Shown: positions 34,701 through 44,778 of the stretch, in pieces
Layout: every line of letters begins with the position of its first letter
Numbering within the stretch: the stretch's first letter is position 1
Source: Plectosphaerella cucumerina
Lineage: Eukaryota; Ascomycota; Sordariomycetes; Glomerellales; Plectosphaerellaceae
Reading direction: 5' to 3'
Assembly: GCA_020746995.1 (NCBI GenBank)
Contig: JAGPXD010000006.1
Location: 2,841,043 to 2,905,042 of the forward strand
DNA: 64,000 nucleotides
Notes under the pieces: model-generated
What the model was told of the DNA's origin: nothing
Seen by the model: only the letters and a program-made list of their open reading frames with translations
The model's database searches: none
Made by a program: the position numbers and the translations under genes

Positions 34701-35253
34701 CGTCGTTTCCGCTGTGAGGAGTGTGCAGTTTGTCGGGTCTTCCCAAGAGCGTTGCGCCTCTGTATTGCGATGCCCGCCTGGATCTGTCATTGTCGGAAAG
34801 CCGGCTAGACGGTCGGGGGCGAGGAGCGGGACTTGGCGATCCATCGACGCGGCTAGGGGAGACTTGACCGGTTCGGGGTGCTGTCGAGAAGATTGCATCT
34901 TCGGCTTCCGCCATGCGGTAGGCCTCGGTCAAGGAAATTTGTCGGCGCGCCTTGGAGAAGACACCACTGGCTGCGGAGCTCGGCAGGGGTATCCTGGATG
35001 AACCATCACCGTTGCTCGAGGTCATGGATGGCGTCGGGGAAACTGATCGACGATCGTAGTTGGTGGCCGCGGCGAGAGAGAGGCCGTCCGAGTAGGCGCT
35101 TCGTCCTATGCCTGGTCGCGCATCTGGCCTGAGGGTCTCTTTCGAAGGGCGCGAGAAAAGTGGCTTTCGAGTGTCGCTGTTGGCGAGAGGGATGCTGCTG
35201 CGTCCACCCCGTCGAGTTGCAGAGCCTGCGGGGGGTATGACCTCCTTGTCCAT
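31705..35253 (-). CDS. Large low-complexity protein with one C-terminal membrane segment
   Basis: A 1182-residue intronless protein. The first in-frame ATG is at 35253 (MDKEVIPPAGS). Although the frame is open another 30 codons upstream, no ATG occurs there. Residues 1-~970 are Ser/Pro/Arg-rich and disordered. About 425-485 carries three copies of a coiled motif (NTKLDEIRQRE, NTKLDEIRERE, NKLDDIRERN). A single hydrophobic segment lies at ~1017-1039 (VLGMLLLLLGSWFVAETTV), followed by a Cys-containing, Trp-rich stretch and a basic-acidic tail that includes DFYGKRQHRRRLRKKG. The pattern suggests a membrane-anchored scaffold, for instance at the nuclear envelope or ER. I do not recognise the family and do not assign a function. 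Confidence 0.75.
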   Translation of the reverse strand: MDKEVIPPAGSATRRGGRSSIPLANSDTRKPLFSRPSKETLRPDARPGIGRSAYSDGLSLAAATNYDRRSVSPTPSMTSSNGDGSSRIPLPSSAASGVFSKARRQISLTEAYRMAEAEDAIFSTAPRTGQVSPSRVDGSPSPAPRPRPSSRLSDNDRSRRASQYRGATLLGRPDKLHTPHSGNDDDDTVRSLDSVSSSGSFDRRLGQFADAQQRSHSPSPRLSFQGLPGKASRIPEAGRSLTKRASHGNLSSSPQTLAFSKGHVPKGWVAHLLAQEDMRARSPVQSRGAWEHASSAPIPPTENQTPPQEPTPPTSRPASAEVFGNSSPNKSYAWQIDEDFTAGDLQASDSPRINTAELDHADPVVSRHPQNPEARERGKDGLSSMRHQDDTAGRDNHSQQRAMSRPKDHHDAGLTSSPQNFFPRLSNTKLDEIRQREQDLAQQERTSPEVPDISRNTKLDEIREREKTFLSKRALASNKLDDIRERNSMSGSLSPDQPKPQQPKPQQPRAPADTTPRKTSNPSPVDAGEAIPNTPVTIYRSSRPKDEKESGESIPAVKNLGDSTAPQPTSRHARSDSKELLRLLARATGGSPVAEADDVKSGGDKTRSGRRSIDKVPPAPTISPEDQDAAKVQDVDVDKPRPSVEFAGVPRSPSLDSVKEKRSSRAMSDNDPTDRIEGEMKLFALMDNQSERGSVRAPSVGVPSDDEEEEKEKEEEDPAVEETPRAAWTDVASLPTPKVLGAFVETPAPVKLEDHLRHEIEGAPSLGRAQNKVQPTTSRPPSDRSRSRPRSKLFVSETYDQPEPSADNPPVAFEPASGSAPAHASGLRRRRTRSLPRSRGPLINSVKPPSVRDDLLEIQRTYQLDDSTLDDFEKLLTDTKTTSEPLGNVDLLLNKMRIKQEEHMATSSKDNSELERYDRMSRTLNDGLMGIRTAKLGIERLEGNLVHHDHQPSVSAPSAAAAPIKPQPSITVPTIKRSASAEKLEVKSRSKQQQHRQSFPSRSLSNHWLRLYDQEPFRFTVLGMLLLLLGSWFVAETTVCSLYCRPVSCSAGSGPCIWEPSDPSWGVALPVKLDQWLSDGQGLQAYEKFVQDASDAYLDIYEYLTGTSISQVNVDALDFYGKRQHRRRLRKKGMTRSAVFAPEKSTHWTDTAARERIEMERNHDVKQGYDDGDESFGADEPL
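33795..33977 (-). repeat. Three imperfect copies of a K-L-D-[ED]-I-R-x-R motif in the large protein
   Basis: Within the 1182-residue protein the decapeptides NTKLDEIRQR, NTKLDEIRER and NKLDDIRERN occur at intervals of about 28 and 22 residues. They look like a short helical, charged repeat, possibly a binding motif. Confidence 0.8.
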
Positions 35254-35916
35254 CGTGCCGCCGTCGCGCGCGTTCGCAAAGTCTGGAGCTCGGAATAGGC
35301 GGTCAAACAATCGGTGGTCAGTTGTTCGCTGGTTGCATTGCTAGGAGGCGTCGTGAGTCCGGCAAATTCATGACATGAGAAGGGGAAGAAAAATGATTAA
35401 AGAGTGTGGTGAACAAGAAGAGCGGAAAGGAGTGACGCTGGGATTGAGGCAGCAATTTGATCGTTTTCAGGCTCCAGGTGACGGTCGACTTGGATGCGTG
35501 GAGGGCGGATTGATGTGATGGAAGCGCGTCGTGATTGACATGCCGAGACCCACAGCCCGAAGCTTTGCCGCTAAAAGGGGGTTAGTGTGTTGACCGATAA
35601 GATAAGTCATTTCAGAGGGGCCAGCTTGCATCAGAGCCGAAGACCAGGTATGCGAGAGCGAGGATGGAAGATTTCCATGTTCACGGTGAAGCAATTCGCA
35701 AGTCGGAACTCTCTCCAGGACGTCATTTCTTGGAGTATGGGTAGCTTTGCACTCGTTTGCAGTAATGAATCCTTCAAGGCAGTGGCCGAAACTTTTATCC
35801 AGTGATTTGTAAGCTGCTGGTATCTTGGAAGTCCCCGTGGACTTGGATCTAGTCCATCCACATTCCCCCCCCCCTTCATCAGCTAACCTCCACGTCAGCG
35901 CCATCCATCGCCAGCC
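35254..35916. promoter_or_regulatory. Divergent promoter of large gene and Zn2Cys6 regulator
   Basis: A 660-bp spacer with a C11-12 homopolymer around 35,863-35,874, just upstream of the regulator start. No gene is supported. Confidence 0.45.
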
Positions 35917-37978
35917 ATGTCTCCACAAGACGATGAACTCGCGCAGTTCTCATGCACTGCATGCCGATCAATGAAGCTGAAATGCAATCGCGTCAGGCCT
36001 CGATGTAGCCGATGCTCGCGAGTCGGGACCGATTGCGAGTATCCCCAGTCAAGAAGGTCTAACGTTGGGAAGAGACAGCAGCTTCATGAGCTGGAAGTCA
36101 AGCTGGGTAAGTCCAGAAGATACTCATTCAAAGGGCCCGTATCTGCTTTCCAATGAGGTCATATTCGCTGATAGTGAGCCGTAGACCAGCTTGAGCGTTT
36201 TGCTAAGGTCACACACATCCATTCTGGTGGCGGTCAAGCCACGGACCAGGATAGGCCCATCGTGAACAATGACCCGATATTCGGAGGCTTCAGGGTTGTA
36301 CCTGAGGTGTCGGAGTCTTTCATGGATGCGCGCACCAGCCTTTCCAACGTTGCAGCGGCCGAGCTGTCTTCTACGGGGGCGTTTGAGCCGCGACCTCCTC
36401 AGGAGATTGTCGAAACACTGTGAGCCAACAGCCCTTCAAGACGGAAACTTTATGATGAATCTAACAAGTGGGTGTGAGCACCAAACAATACTTCGACAAG
36501 TGGCATTATACGGCGCCCATGCTCCATCGGCCTAGTTATCTAGTCTCCTTGTCTCTTCCACCGCACATGCGGCCCCCAATGTGCCTCCAATACATTGTAA
36601 TGGCGTGGGGAGCTGAGCTGAGCAACACTGATCGAGGTTTAGCCCTGCCTTTCTACCACCGGGCAAGAGCATATGCGCAAGCTGATGAACTCGATGTGAG
36701 TACACGTTCATGTGTCCCCTGTACCTCGAGCCATCGGAAGTAACACGCACAAGGCCAGCCCAACAGTTGCACACGCGCAGACATGGTGCCTGATGTGCTA
36801 CTTTGAGGCCCAGTACTTACTTTTCTCTCGGTCTTCCATGAGCATCTGCAGGGCCATAAGAGTTGCACAGATACTCGGTCTCCAACACGTGGACGCAGAT
36901 GACCCCGATCAAACATCTTTCCTGCCACCCACCCGGTCCTGGGTAGAAACAGAAGAGCGGCGCAGGACATGGTGGGCGCTCTATTGCTCTGACAGACTTG
37001 TAGGCGGCACCACGGGCTGGCCACTCCTCATCAACGAACAAGATGTAAGTAGCTCGCCGACCGATCTCTGACAAATCACTCATCTCTTGTTTCAGATGAC
37101 CGCGCGTCTGCCTGCTTCGGAAGAAGCTTTCGAAAGTGGCACAGAAGAGGTGACAAGCTTGCCTCAAAGTGTATTGCAACATAACCAGGCCTTCTCTCCG
37201 TTCGCCGGCCGGGTCATGGCAGCATCACTTTTCCATCGAGCTTTCCAACATTCGACCGAGACCTTCCCGCGTAATGAACCTCTGGATCCGCGGACAACAA
37301 TTTACTGGAAGCGTCATCAGCAAATCGACAATGACCTGGTTCTTCTCATGCAATCACTGCCTGAGCATCTGAGATTGCCCAGACAGATACGATGCAGAAA
37401 TGCCGTCTTTGTCAACATCATCATACACATGTCGATCATGGTACTGCACAAGGCGACAATTTCCGCAGCGGCATCACTCACAGAGTCCGAAGGCAAAATG
37501 CGCAGAAGTAAAGACCGGCTTACCTGCGCAGCCGAGGAGATACTCAACATTTTCCGTATGCTGCCAGATGCAAGGGAGCATCTGAAAAACTCCATTCTGG
37601 CATTCTCGGTCTACCTAACATCTCAGGTTTTACTTGAAAGTTTTGTACCTGCAGAGGATGACTTCCACCAAATGGAAAACCTCGACTTCATCTTGCGCAT
37701 CATGCTTTTGTCTTCGCAAACATTCGACAACCCAGTTTCTGGCTCAACTGCCGTGCAGCTAGCCACGGAAATGCGGCAGCGAGGGCTTGACTCTCCCGCC
37801 GTCGAGATGGTACGTCGGTCAGTTCATCAACCGGAGTCTGCTGCTCAACTGAATCAACCAGGCACTCGGCTCGGAGCCGATGTATCATTCGACCCCGGCA
37901 TTTACGAGGGGTGAAACCCCGACATCCGGCCCCGTCTTCAAGCTCCCCCGGAGCCACAGCGGGACGGACATCTCATAG
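35917..37978 (+). CDS. Zn2Cys6 fungal transcription factor with fungal_trans domain
   Basis: A 587-residue model in six exons: 35917-36106, 36185-36419, 36479-36695, 36754-37044, 37096-37809 and 37862-37978. The binuclear zinc cluster is complete near residues 13-40: C-TA-C-RSMKLK-C-NRVRPR-C-SR-C-SRVGTD-C. A coiled linker follows, then the fungal-specific middle homology region (YFDKWHYTAPMLHRPSYL, AHAQTWCLMCYFEAQYLLFSRSSMSICRAIRVAQILGLQ, ETEERRRTWWALYCSDRLVGGTTGWPLLI). The last intron (37810-37861) is supported only by consensus sites; unspliced, the protein would stop at 37914. It is the nearest regulator to the downstream 2OG oxygenase gene. A regulatory link is conjecture. Confidence 0.85.
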
Positions 37979-38835
37979 CCAGCATGCACCCGTCAGCACA
38001 ATAGCCTAGCATCTGGAACAGCTGCCAGGGAGCCAGACAGGGGCCACGATACTTTAACCGAGGAGTCTCGGGTATGGAACCCCGTACTGGAATCATCATT
38101 AGTGGTTCACTAGCGTGGGGGAAGGCAAGGGGATGCCTTGATCCCTGAGCGGCATGAGCCGTTGCCCATTCTCCCAAGCGACAGATGGGAGAGAAATCGA
38201 CTAACTTGAACCCGCGCATGCAGCTCTGTGAGTCAGTTTCGCGACGTGTAACCTGTTCCCACTCTATAGTAATGTGGGTATCTCATGACACTTTGTGTGA
38301 CAGTCTGGACCATATACTGACGAACTTTGATCCAGTCAGTTCAGCGTCACCAGAGGGTGCACATGCCTGAGCTCTCCCTAACTGATTGGCCAAATTTTCG
38401 ATCAACGGTTGCCAAGATTGATCCTTCTCGGGCAACTAGATGATAGCTTCACGACCTCACAGCAGACCAAAGATACACCCCCGGGTTTCAAGTCCCACAA
38501 CAGTTCCCAGGTCGATGTTCTTGCAGGGGAGTATGAGTACACCGCCGGCTCTCGAGTCAGTTACACCGTCCTGACCCCCGGGCCTTCCGGGGAGATACAA
38601 GAAAACTGCCGACATTTGCGTCTACCGTGCTTTCGAGTCGTGCGCGCTTCATCATGCCCCAGGATATGGACAATCAAACGGGGTCGTATAATCCGCAGGC
38701 ACAATTAACCTTCTCTTGCGGGGCCTCCACCCACGGTACCTGGATAATCTTCATGAACGAGTCGTGACATGGAACCACCCGCATCAATTTCCCGAGGGGC
38801 GGGGTTCGGCAACATTCATGTCGGGATAACGGCGG

Positions 38836-38864
38836 AAGAGAGAGACAGAGAGAGAGAGAGTGAG
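38836..38864. repeat. GA microsatellite
   Basis: A short (GA)n run with one C interruption, about 200 bp upstream of the oxygenase start. GA tracts are common in fungal promoters. Confidence 0.85.
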
Positions 38865-38925
38865 CCTGGGATCTCGGGGGCTCCGGAGACAAGTTGACAT
38901 CAAGAAGGCAGGTACCATCCCAAGT

Positions 38926-38932
38926 TATAAAA
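38926..38932 (+). promoter_or_regulatory. TATA box of 2OG oxygenase gene
   Basis: TATAAAA, 125 bp upstream of the ATG and followed by a C/T- and CA-rich presumptive initiator region. This is an unusually good core promoter match for the window. Confidence 0.65.
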
Positions 38933-39056
38933 GCCTGCGTTCTGGTCACTCACCCGTCGTGTCAACTCATCCAGCACATCTCCTCGCCTCATCTCCTCCA
39001 GATACACATTCTTGTAAGCTCAGATTCACCATTTTTATACCTACCTCATCGTCATC

Positions 39057-40359
39057 ATGGGTTCTATTTCCAAAGACGCCAGTGGTATCCCGCCGGGTTA
39101 CAAGGCGCAAGTCGGCAACCTCCAGACGTTTGTGCTCCCTGCCAAGGTGATCGACGCCGAGGAGCACAGAAAACTCGGCCAAGCCATTGTGGCCGCCTTC
39201 CAACGGGACGGCATTCTGCAGATCGCTATGGGGCCTGAGCAGCAGGCCCTCTACCATGCCGCCAACGTGGCTAGCAGGGAGTTCTTCTCAAAGCCATATG
39301 CCCAGAAAGCCGCTTGCGTTGACAGCCAGTCTTACTCTGGCTACATTGCCAGCGGCGAGGAGCTCACCGACGGCATCGCCGATTACAGCGAGATCTTCAC
39401 CGTCACCAAAGACCTTGATCTCGACGACGCCCGGGTGCGGCAGAAGTGGCCCTGCCACGGCCGCTGCCCCTGGCCGGATGCAGCTCTCCGGGACCCTATG
39501 AAGGCCTACATGGACTCTCTTGGGCAAAACGGGGAAAAGATGCTCAGGCTCATCGAGTTCGGCTTGAACGTGCCTGCAGGACAGCTGACAGACCTCACTC
39601 AAGACGGATGGCATCATATGCGGATTCTTCGGTGAGCGCTATCGACCTCGGCATTTGTGATTGAGACACCTTTACTGACGACTGACGATTCACACACTTC
39701 AGCTTCCCTGCGACCAACGACACCAACGGAAAGGGTAAGGAGGGCCGAGGGATTGGTTCCCATACCGATTACGGGCTTCTGGTTCTCGCCGCTGCAGATG
39801 ACGTCGGAGGTGAGCCCGAATGAACTTTGACCTCCACGTGTACAAGCCGCTGACATTACGCAGCTCTCTTCATAAGACCTCCTCGCCAGAGCGAGTCTTT
39901 CGCCAATTGGAGCACAAGTGCCGCCGGCTTCAAGGAAGAAGACGACGGTTGGGTCTTTGTGCCGCCCATGGACAACGTCTTCACCGTGTTCCCTGGTAGG
40001 TCGCCCCGAGAGTGGAATCATCAACAATTGTCTAACCAACTGTAGGCGACATGATGCAATACATGACAAACTCGGCCCTCCCATCCACCCCTCACAAGGT
40101 CGGCCTCAACACAAGGGAGAGGTTCGCTTTTGCTTACTTCCATGAGCCCAGCTTCCAGGCCGTCATCAAGCCTCTCGAAGGCTACGATGCTGGCCAGGAG
40201 CCCCGGGGTGGTGTGCACTACGGAAAGCACTTCACCGATATGTTCTTGAGAAACTATCCCGAGCGCATCACGACCCAGCGGCTAGAGATGGAGAATCGCT
40301 ACGAGCTGCTGAGTCGTAAGGACCTGCGTACCATGGGACAGGTAAAGACTGAGGCCTAA
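39057..40359 (+). CDS. 2-oxoglutarate Fe(II) oxygenase of the ethylene-forming-enzyme type
   Basis: A 375-residue protein. The exons are 39057-39631, 39703-39809, 39864-39995 and 40046-40359, all joined in phase. It has the double-stranded beta-helix core of IPNS-like oxygenases. Iron ligands are His212 and Asp214 (SHTDYG) and His288 (STPHKV), and the 2OG-binding Arg is Arg297 (NTRERF). Beyond the general family it shows the sequence pattern of bacterial and fungal ethylene-forming enzyme: NLQTFVLP near the start, YSGYIASGEELTDGIADYSEIFTV, ARVRQKWPCHG, WHHMRILRFPA with the Arg that contacts substrate arginine, and ERITTQR near the end. EFE converts 2-oxoglutarate to ethylene and CO2 and hydroxylates arginine. 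Whether this copy makes ethylene cannot be read from sequence. Confidence 0.88.
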
Positions 40360-41310
40360 ATGCTGGGTACTGGGAGCGGGAAGATGGCAGTGAACAGACA
40401 GTCAAGCAAGGAAACCTTGTGGCAACCCAAAGAGCATCACGCCACACTTACTCCTACGTAGGTAATCAGGCATGCACATGGTAGTCTTGTTTGCAGTGTG
40501 GGGAAACGAGTAGCATCTGAAAGAATGACCAAATCAATTGGAAAGCCACTTCAGGGGCGGCAGACTTTTGACAGTTGGGATGGATATGGGCTTGCCAAGA
40601 GCGGGTACTAGAACGGATTGACATGGTCCTGTCGTCTCAATGCTACAGGAGGTCCCATACAAAGGTGTTGTACCAAGATCAACGCGCTTCAAGTAGTAAG
40701 TCTCAACTTCTGATACGACACCGCCTGAGCGTCATTTCTCCAGCTTTCAAAATTGTCGAGATACATCTCTTCGAGAAGTTTGCTGACGAAGCTGTCACGG
40801 GACCAGGACCCAGAGGAACAAATCTGTGCCAACCCCCGGCTCCTCCCCCCTCCCATCACAAGGTGGACTGGCAAAAGAAGTTCCTGGACGAAAAAGGGGA
40901 AGGTTTTGAGGTTTCAGGTGAGTAGACCCGAAGACAGGGCACAGAATGGTGTGGGTGGGTGTGGGTGAGGAAGCGACCCCTGAACGCCTGGGTTAGCCGA
41001 CACATGGTGAATTCTAGATGCGCACAGCACCAGCGAGGAGCAACAACGTCAAGAGAAGATCCCATGTGACGCACACACTTGATGTGGACCGAAGAAACAC
41101 CGCGGACATGGTCGGGACATGTATAAAATACTCACCAGAGTCGAACACCTCGATTTCCTCTTCTTTCTATCGCAACACACGTTCCTTACCTGACATTCGT
41201 TTCGTCTCTTCTTCTTGCTTTTCGGCCGGCTCCAACGCTCACCTGTCACTCCTTTCCTGCAAGATTGCCTTAAGACCTTTTTGGACCAGCCGCGCAACGA
41301 ATCCGTCCCT
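40360..41310. promoter_or_regulatory. Intergenic region upstream of LPMO
   Basis: A spacer of 950 bp. A TATA box at 41122-41129 lies before the LPMO gene; no gene is supported. Confidence 0.5.
41122..41129 (+). promoter_or_regulatory. TATA box of AA9 LPMO gene
   Basis: TATAAAAT, about 185 bp before the start codon, followed by a C/T-rich leader (CTTCTTTC, CTCTTCTTCTTGC). Confidence 0.6.
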
Positions 41311-42306
41311 ATGCTCGCCATGCGTCAAAACTACATCACCGCGGCCCTTGCCATGGCCACGCAGGCATGGGCTCATGGGATCTTGGGCGAGATCGTCACG
41401 GATGGCGTCCGCCACGCCGCGTTCCAGACAGACTACATCTACCGCAAGCAGAACGGAAACCCGACTCCCGATCTCATTGCATGGTCGACTGAAAGCCTGG
41501 ACAGAGGCTACATCGAACCCAACAGCATGTCCACCTTGGACATCAACTGCCACGTCAACGCGGAGCCAGGTGCCTTGACTGCTCAGGTTGCTGCTGGCGG
41601 TCAAGTCGACTTCTTCTGGCCCGACTGGCCTCACAACGTCAGCCCGGTTCTTACCTACATCGCCCCCTGCGAAGGTGACTGCGCTTTCGTCGACAAGTCG
41701 GCTCTCAGGTGGACCAAGATCGACGAAGCTGGTTACGACGGCCAGTGGGCCGCCGAGAAGCTCATTGCCAACAACTTCACATGGACAACTACAGTTCCTT
41801 CGACCATCGCTCCCGGGAACTACGTCTTCCGCAACGAGATCATCAACCTTCACAGTGGCGCCGAGCCGAATGGCGCGCAGCTGTACCCGCAGTGTGTGAA
41901 CATTGAGATTACTGGCACGGGCACCGATGTCGTGAAGGGAGTGCCGGGCGTTGACCTGTACCAGGCCGACGATGCTGGCATCCTCTTTGACCCTTATGCG
42001 AAGGGAATGTCATCGTATCCGATCCCAGGTCCTGAGCTCTACATTGCCGGAAACTCTGCATCGCAGCCTATCCCGTCTCTTGCTCCTACCATTTCGCGTG
42101 TTTTGGAAGCTTCTTCTGTCGGCATTGTTACTTCTGCCACTGCCACCTTCAACAACACTGCGGGAGTTTCTGTTCCCCCCTCGGCTGCACCTACAACCTT
42201 CAGCACTCTCACGCGTTTGAGGGGCTCTCGCACCCGCGCTCTGGCCTCTCGTACCCGCACCCTGGGCTCCGCCATTCGCACACTCGAATGCGGTGCCTCT
42301 GTCTAA
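41311..42306 (+). CDS. AA9 lytic polysaccharide monooxygenase
   Basis: A 331-residue, intronless secreted copper enzyme. The signal peptide MLAMRQNYITAALAMATQAWA would be cut to expose His22 (HGILGEIVTDG), the N-terminal half of the copper histidine brace. Conserved AA9 blocks follow: DLIAWSTES, DINCHVNAEPGALTAQVAAG, the second-histidine block WPHNVSPVLTYIAPC, DGQWAAEKLIANNFTW and PGNYVFRNEIINLHSGAEPNGAQLYPQCVNIEITG, which holds the axial Tyr. The His block is divergent (HNVSPV where HxGPV is usual). There is no CBM1; the tail is Ser/Thr/Pro-rich and ends in repeated Arg-Thr-Leu motifs. It likely acts on cellulose or hemicellulose. A second ATG three codons in gives a slightly shorter signal peptide. 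Confidence 0.9.
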   Translation: MLAMRQNYITAALAMATQAWAHGILGEIVTDGVRHAAFQTDYIYRKQNGNPTPDLIAWSTESLDRGYIEPNSMSTLDINCHVNAEPGALTAQVAAGGQVDFFWPDWPHNVSPVLTYIAPCEGDCAFVDKSALRWTKIDEAGYDGQWAAEKLIANNFTWTTTVPSTIAPGNYVFRNEIINLHSGAEPNGAQLYPQCVNIEITGTGTDVVKGVPGVDLYQADDAGILFDPYAKGMSSYPIPGPELYIAGNSASQPIPSLAPTISRVLEASSVGIVTSATATFNNTAGVSVPPSAAPTTFSTLTRLRGSRTRALASRTRTLGSAIRTLECGASV

Positions 42307-43142
42307 CAGGCTCTAGCGCCTTCCACCCAAGATCGTTTGCCCTTCGCAGTAGATAGACACCATTCTTCAAAACGGCTGGCCGTTGCCAAAATTATGAGAC
42401 TTTATTAGTCTGCTCGTGGTGCGTGTTTTGAGTGAGGTCACCTGGGTGCGAATTTTGAGATCCTGTCAGACTACAAGAAGAGGACTTGTACGACCCGAAG
42501 TACCTACTCCAGCCGTGTCGGTACTGGAAGCCATCTCGTGAGCTCGTGAACACCAGAGCAGATTGCAAGCCCTTCCGATGGAGGCGATGAACAGCATCGC
42601 TGCGTTGATTACCGATATTGATCAGCACGGTCTTCGAAAGACCTCGTAAGCTCCCGCAATCAGAACGCAGGGATGCCAAACCCTGCCGTTTCGAGATTCA
42701 AGGGGCAGAACAGCTGGCTTGTAGTGTCGACGGCTTGGAAATTGAGGCAGGTGGAGCTCCACTTCGGCCTCCGACGAACAGCGATGCTGACATCCATGGA
42801 TGGACCAATTGCTCCGCGTCGGCGTCCGACCAACGCCGCACCAAGTTGGTAATTCATACCTGCATGTAGGAATTACCAATTGACAGAGTTTACGTCAACC
42901 GGCCTCCGATGAACAGCGAAAGAGCCATGCTGCTAGAAGCCACGAGAGCCTTACCAAACTGCAGATACCGTCTGACTCGTTCCATGCCAGGCAGAACTAT
43001 GCACAAACTCATCCAGAATGGGCGCAGATACATAAGTCAAGCTTGGTGTCTTGAAGTTGCGCTTATCTCTCGCCTCACTACCTCATCCGAACAACTTACA
43101 AAGTCGTATCTCACAACACTGCAGACATCAACCACCAACATT
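42307..43142. promoter_or_regulatory. Intergenic region upstream of NmrA-like gene
   Basis: No gene is supported. It holds an inverted repeat at 42846-42879. A 20-bp stretch beginning CGGCCTCCGA is present twice (near 42763 and 42900) with one mismatch. Confidence 0.45.
42846..42879. repeat. Inverted repeat with 10-bp arms
   Basis: TTGGTAATTC and its exact complement GAATTACCAA are separated by 14 bases, about 265 bp before the NmrA-like start. It could form a hairpin or be a dimeric binding site. Confidence 0.8.
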
Positions 43143-44184
43143 ATGTCCAAGCTTCTCACTGTCTTTGGCGCCACCGGCAACCAGGGTGGCTCCGTCATCA
43201 GGGCTGTCCTCGCCGATCCCATCCTCTCGAAGCAGTTCACTCTTCGGGGAATTACCCGAGATGCCTCCAAGCCGGCTGCCAAGGACTTGCTTGCCAAGGG
43301 TGTCGAAATCAAAACGGTACGTGTGTGTGGATGGCTCGCCCGATATCCAATATCCATTCCATCCCGTTCCACACGGGCAGTTGTGGCTTGCCTCGCTAGT
43401 CGACGAGTAGGTGCTGACCCTTCAGGCCGACCTTTCATCTGCCGAATCCGTCGCAGCAGCCATCGCCGGCTCGCACACCGTTTTCCTGGTCACCTCGCCC
43501 AACTTTTTCAACCCAAGCGCCAGTCCTGAGCTTGAGCACGGAAAAATTGTCGCGGATGCAGCCGTTGCAGCCAAGGCCCAGCATCTTATCTATTCGTCGC
43601 TGCTTAACGTCACCAAGGAGACCCAAGGTCGCCTCAGTCACGTTGTTCACTTCGACCAAAAGGCGGACGTAGAGGCATACATCCGCTCGAAGGACATCGC
43701 GAGCACTTTCGTCATCCCTGGCTACTTCATGTCCAACTTCACCGTCTCACAGATGCTCCGCAAGGGCGAAGACGGCACCTACACGCTTGCATACCCCGTT
43801 TCGGCCGAAGCCCGCTTCCCTCTCATCGACGCTGAGGCCGACACTGGAAAGTATGTTGCTGCAGTGCTTCACGACCTCAATCGCCATAAGGGCAAGCAGA
43901 TACTTGCTGCATCCGGCTACTACACCCCCACACGCATCATCGCCGAATTCGAGGAGGTCACAGGCAAGAAGGCGGTATTCTACCCTATCGACGAGGACAC
44001 GTACAAGAGCTACCTGCCCCCATCGATGGCACAGGAGCTTCTTGAGAACCACCTCTTCATCGAGAGCCCGGGATACTACGTGGGACAGTCGCTGGAGGAG
44101 ACGCAGGACCTCCTCGCTGAGATTGGGCTCAAGTCAACTTCCTTCAAGGACTTCCTTGAGAAAAACAAGACCTTCTTTTCTTGA
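43143..44184 (+). CDS. NmrA-like NAD(P)-binding protein (atypical SDR)
   Basis: A 310-residue protein. The exons are 43143-43316 and 43426-44184, joined EIKT|ADLSSAES in phase across a 109-nt intron. The Rossmann motif GATGNQGG sits at the start (LLTVFGATGNQGGSVIRAVL), as in NmrA/HSCARG proteins. Further family hallmarks are AIAGSHTVFLVTSPNF, KAQHLIYSSLLNVTKETQG, KADVEAYIRSKDIASTFVIPGYFMSNF and PLIDAEADTGKYVAAVL. No YxxxK catalytic pair is apparent at the usual place, consistent with a redox-sensing or regulatory role rather than catalysis. Family members report the NADP+/NADPH ratio or bind GATA factors. The role here is unknown. Confidence 0.9.
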
Positions 44185-44778
44185 AGGAGGAACACTTGAT
44201 TGTGCACCCTATGAGAGCCAATTGAACAAGAGGGAGTGGTTCGACACACATGATGGTTTCCCAAAACTGTTATTAGTTGCCTAAGTCTATGATGAGGCCT
44301 TCCGCTGAACTGCACATCTGCTCGGTAGGTCTTTAAAGGTCTCGTATGATTGACGCGTCGAGGTATAGATACCAGCGGGCTTTTCAGTTTTCCTGTATGT
44401 TGCACATATTCTCCCTCATAACTTCATCCAAGCTCCACGCATCGAATGTCTGGGTTGCCGACATATGTCCAAAACCAAAAGCTACTAGCCGTCGTGTTTT
44501 CCAAGCGAGAGCAAACCTGAAGAAAACTAGTTCTCATTACGTGTTTTCATCGGACGGGCTGCAAATGTTGCGAGTCTCTGGCGTCCTCAGTTTTTGTGGA
44601 TGGCACTACACCTCATCACGTTGCTATCCATCAGTTCTGTCCTCAGTCGTGGATGTGTTATTCCAGACGGAGACAATCTCTCAGAAGCAATCAGGTCATC
44701 CCAAAAAATCGAGAAAGCAGAAGAATAGTCTAATTGTTTGATCCGGACATTCGGTCCAGCATTCATCAATATGTATCA
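44185..44778. other. Convergent 3' intergenic region
   Basis: A 590-bp spacer between the NmrA-like and LysM gene stops. It is lower in GC than the surroundings, and nothing is recognisable. Confidence 0.5.

Larger units (their letters stand above)
37979..39056. promoter_or_regulatory. Upstream region of 2OG oxygenase gene
   Basis: A gene-free kilobase with a GA-rich microsatellite (38836-38864) and a TATA box (38926-38932) close to the oxygenase gene. Confidence 0.5.

Noticed and set aside
35254..35310. Upstream extension of the 1182-residue protein
   Set aside because: The frame is open but contains no ATG before a stop about 30 codons upstream, and I found no splice join providing one.
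35917..44184. Secondary-metabolite gene cluster (regulator, oxygenase, NmrA-like, transporter)
   Set aside because: No PKS, NRPS, terpene cyclase or other backbone enzyme is present, and the genes have unrelated promoters and an intervening LPMO.
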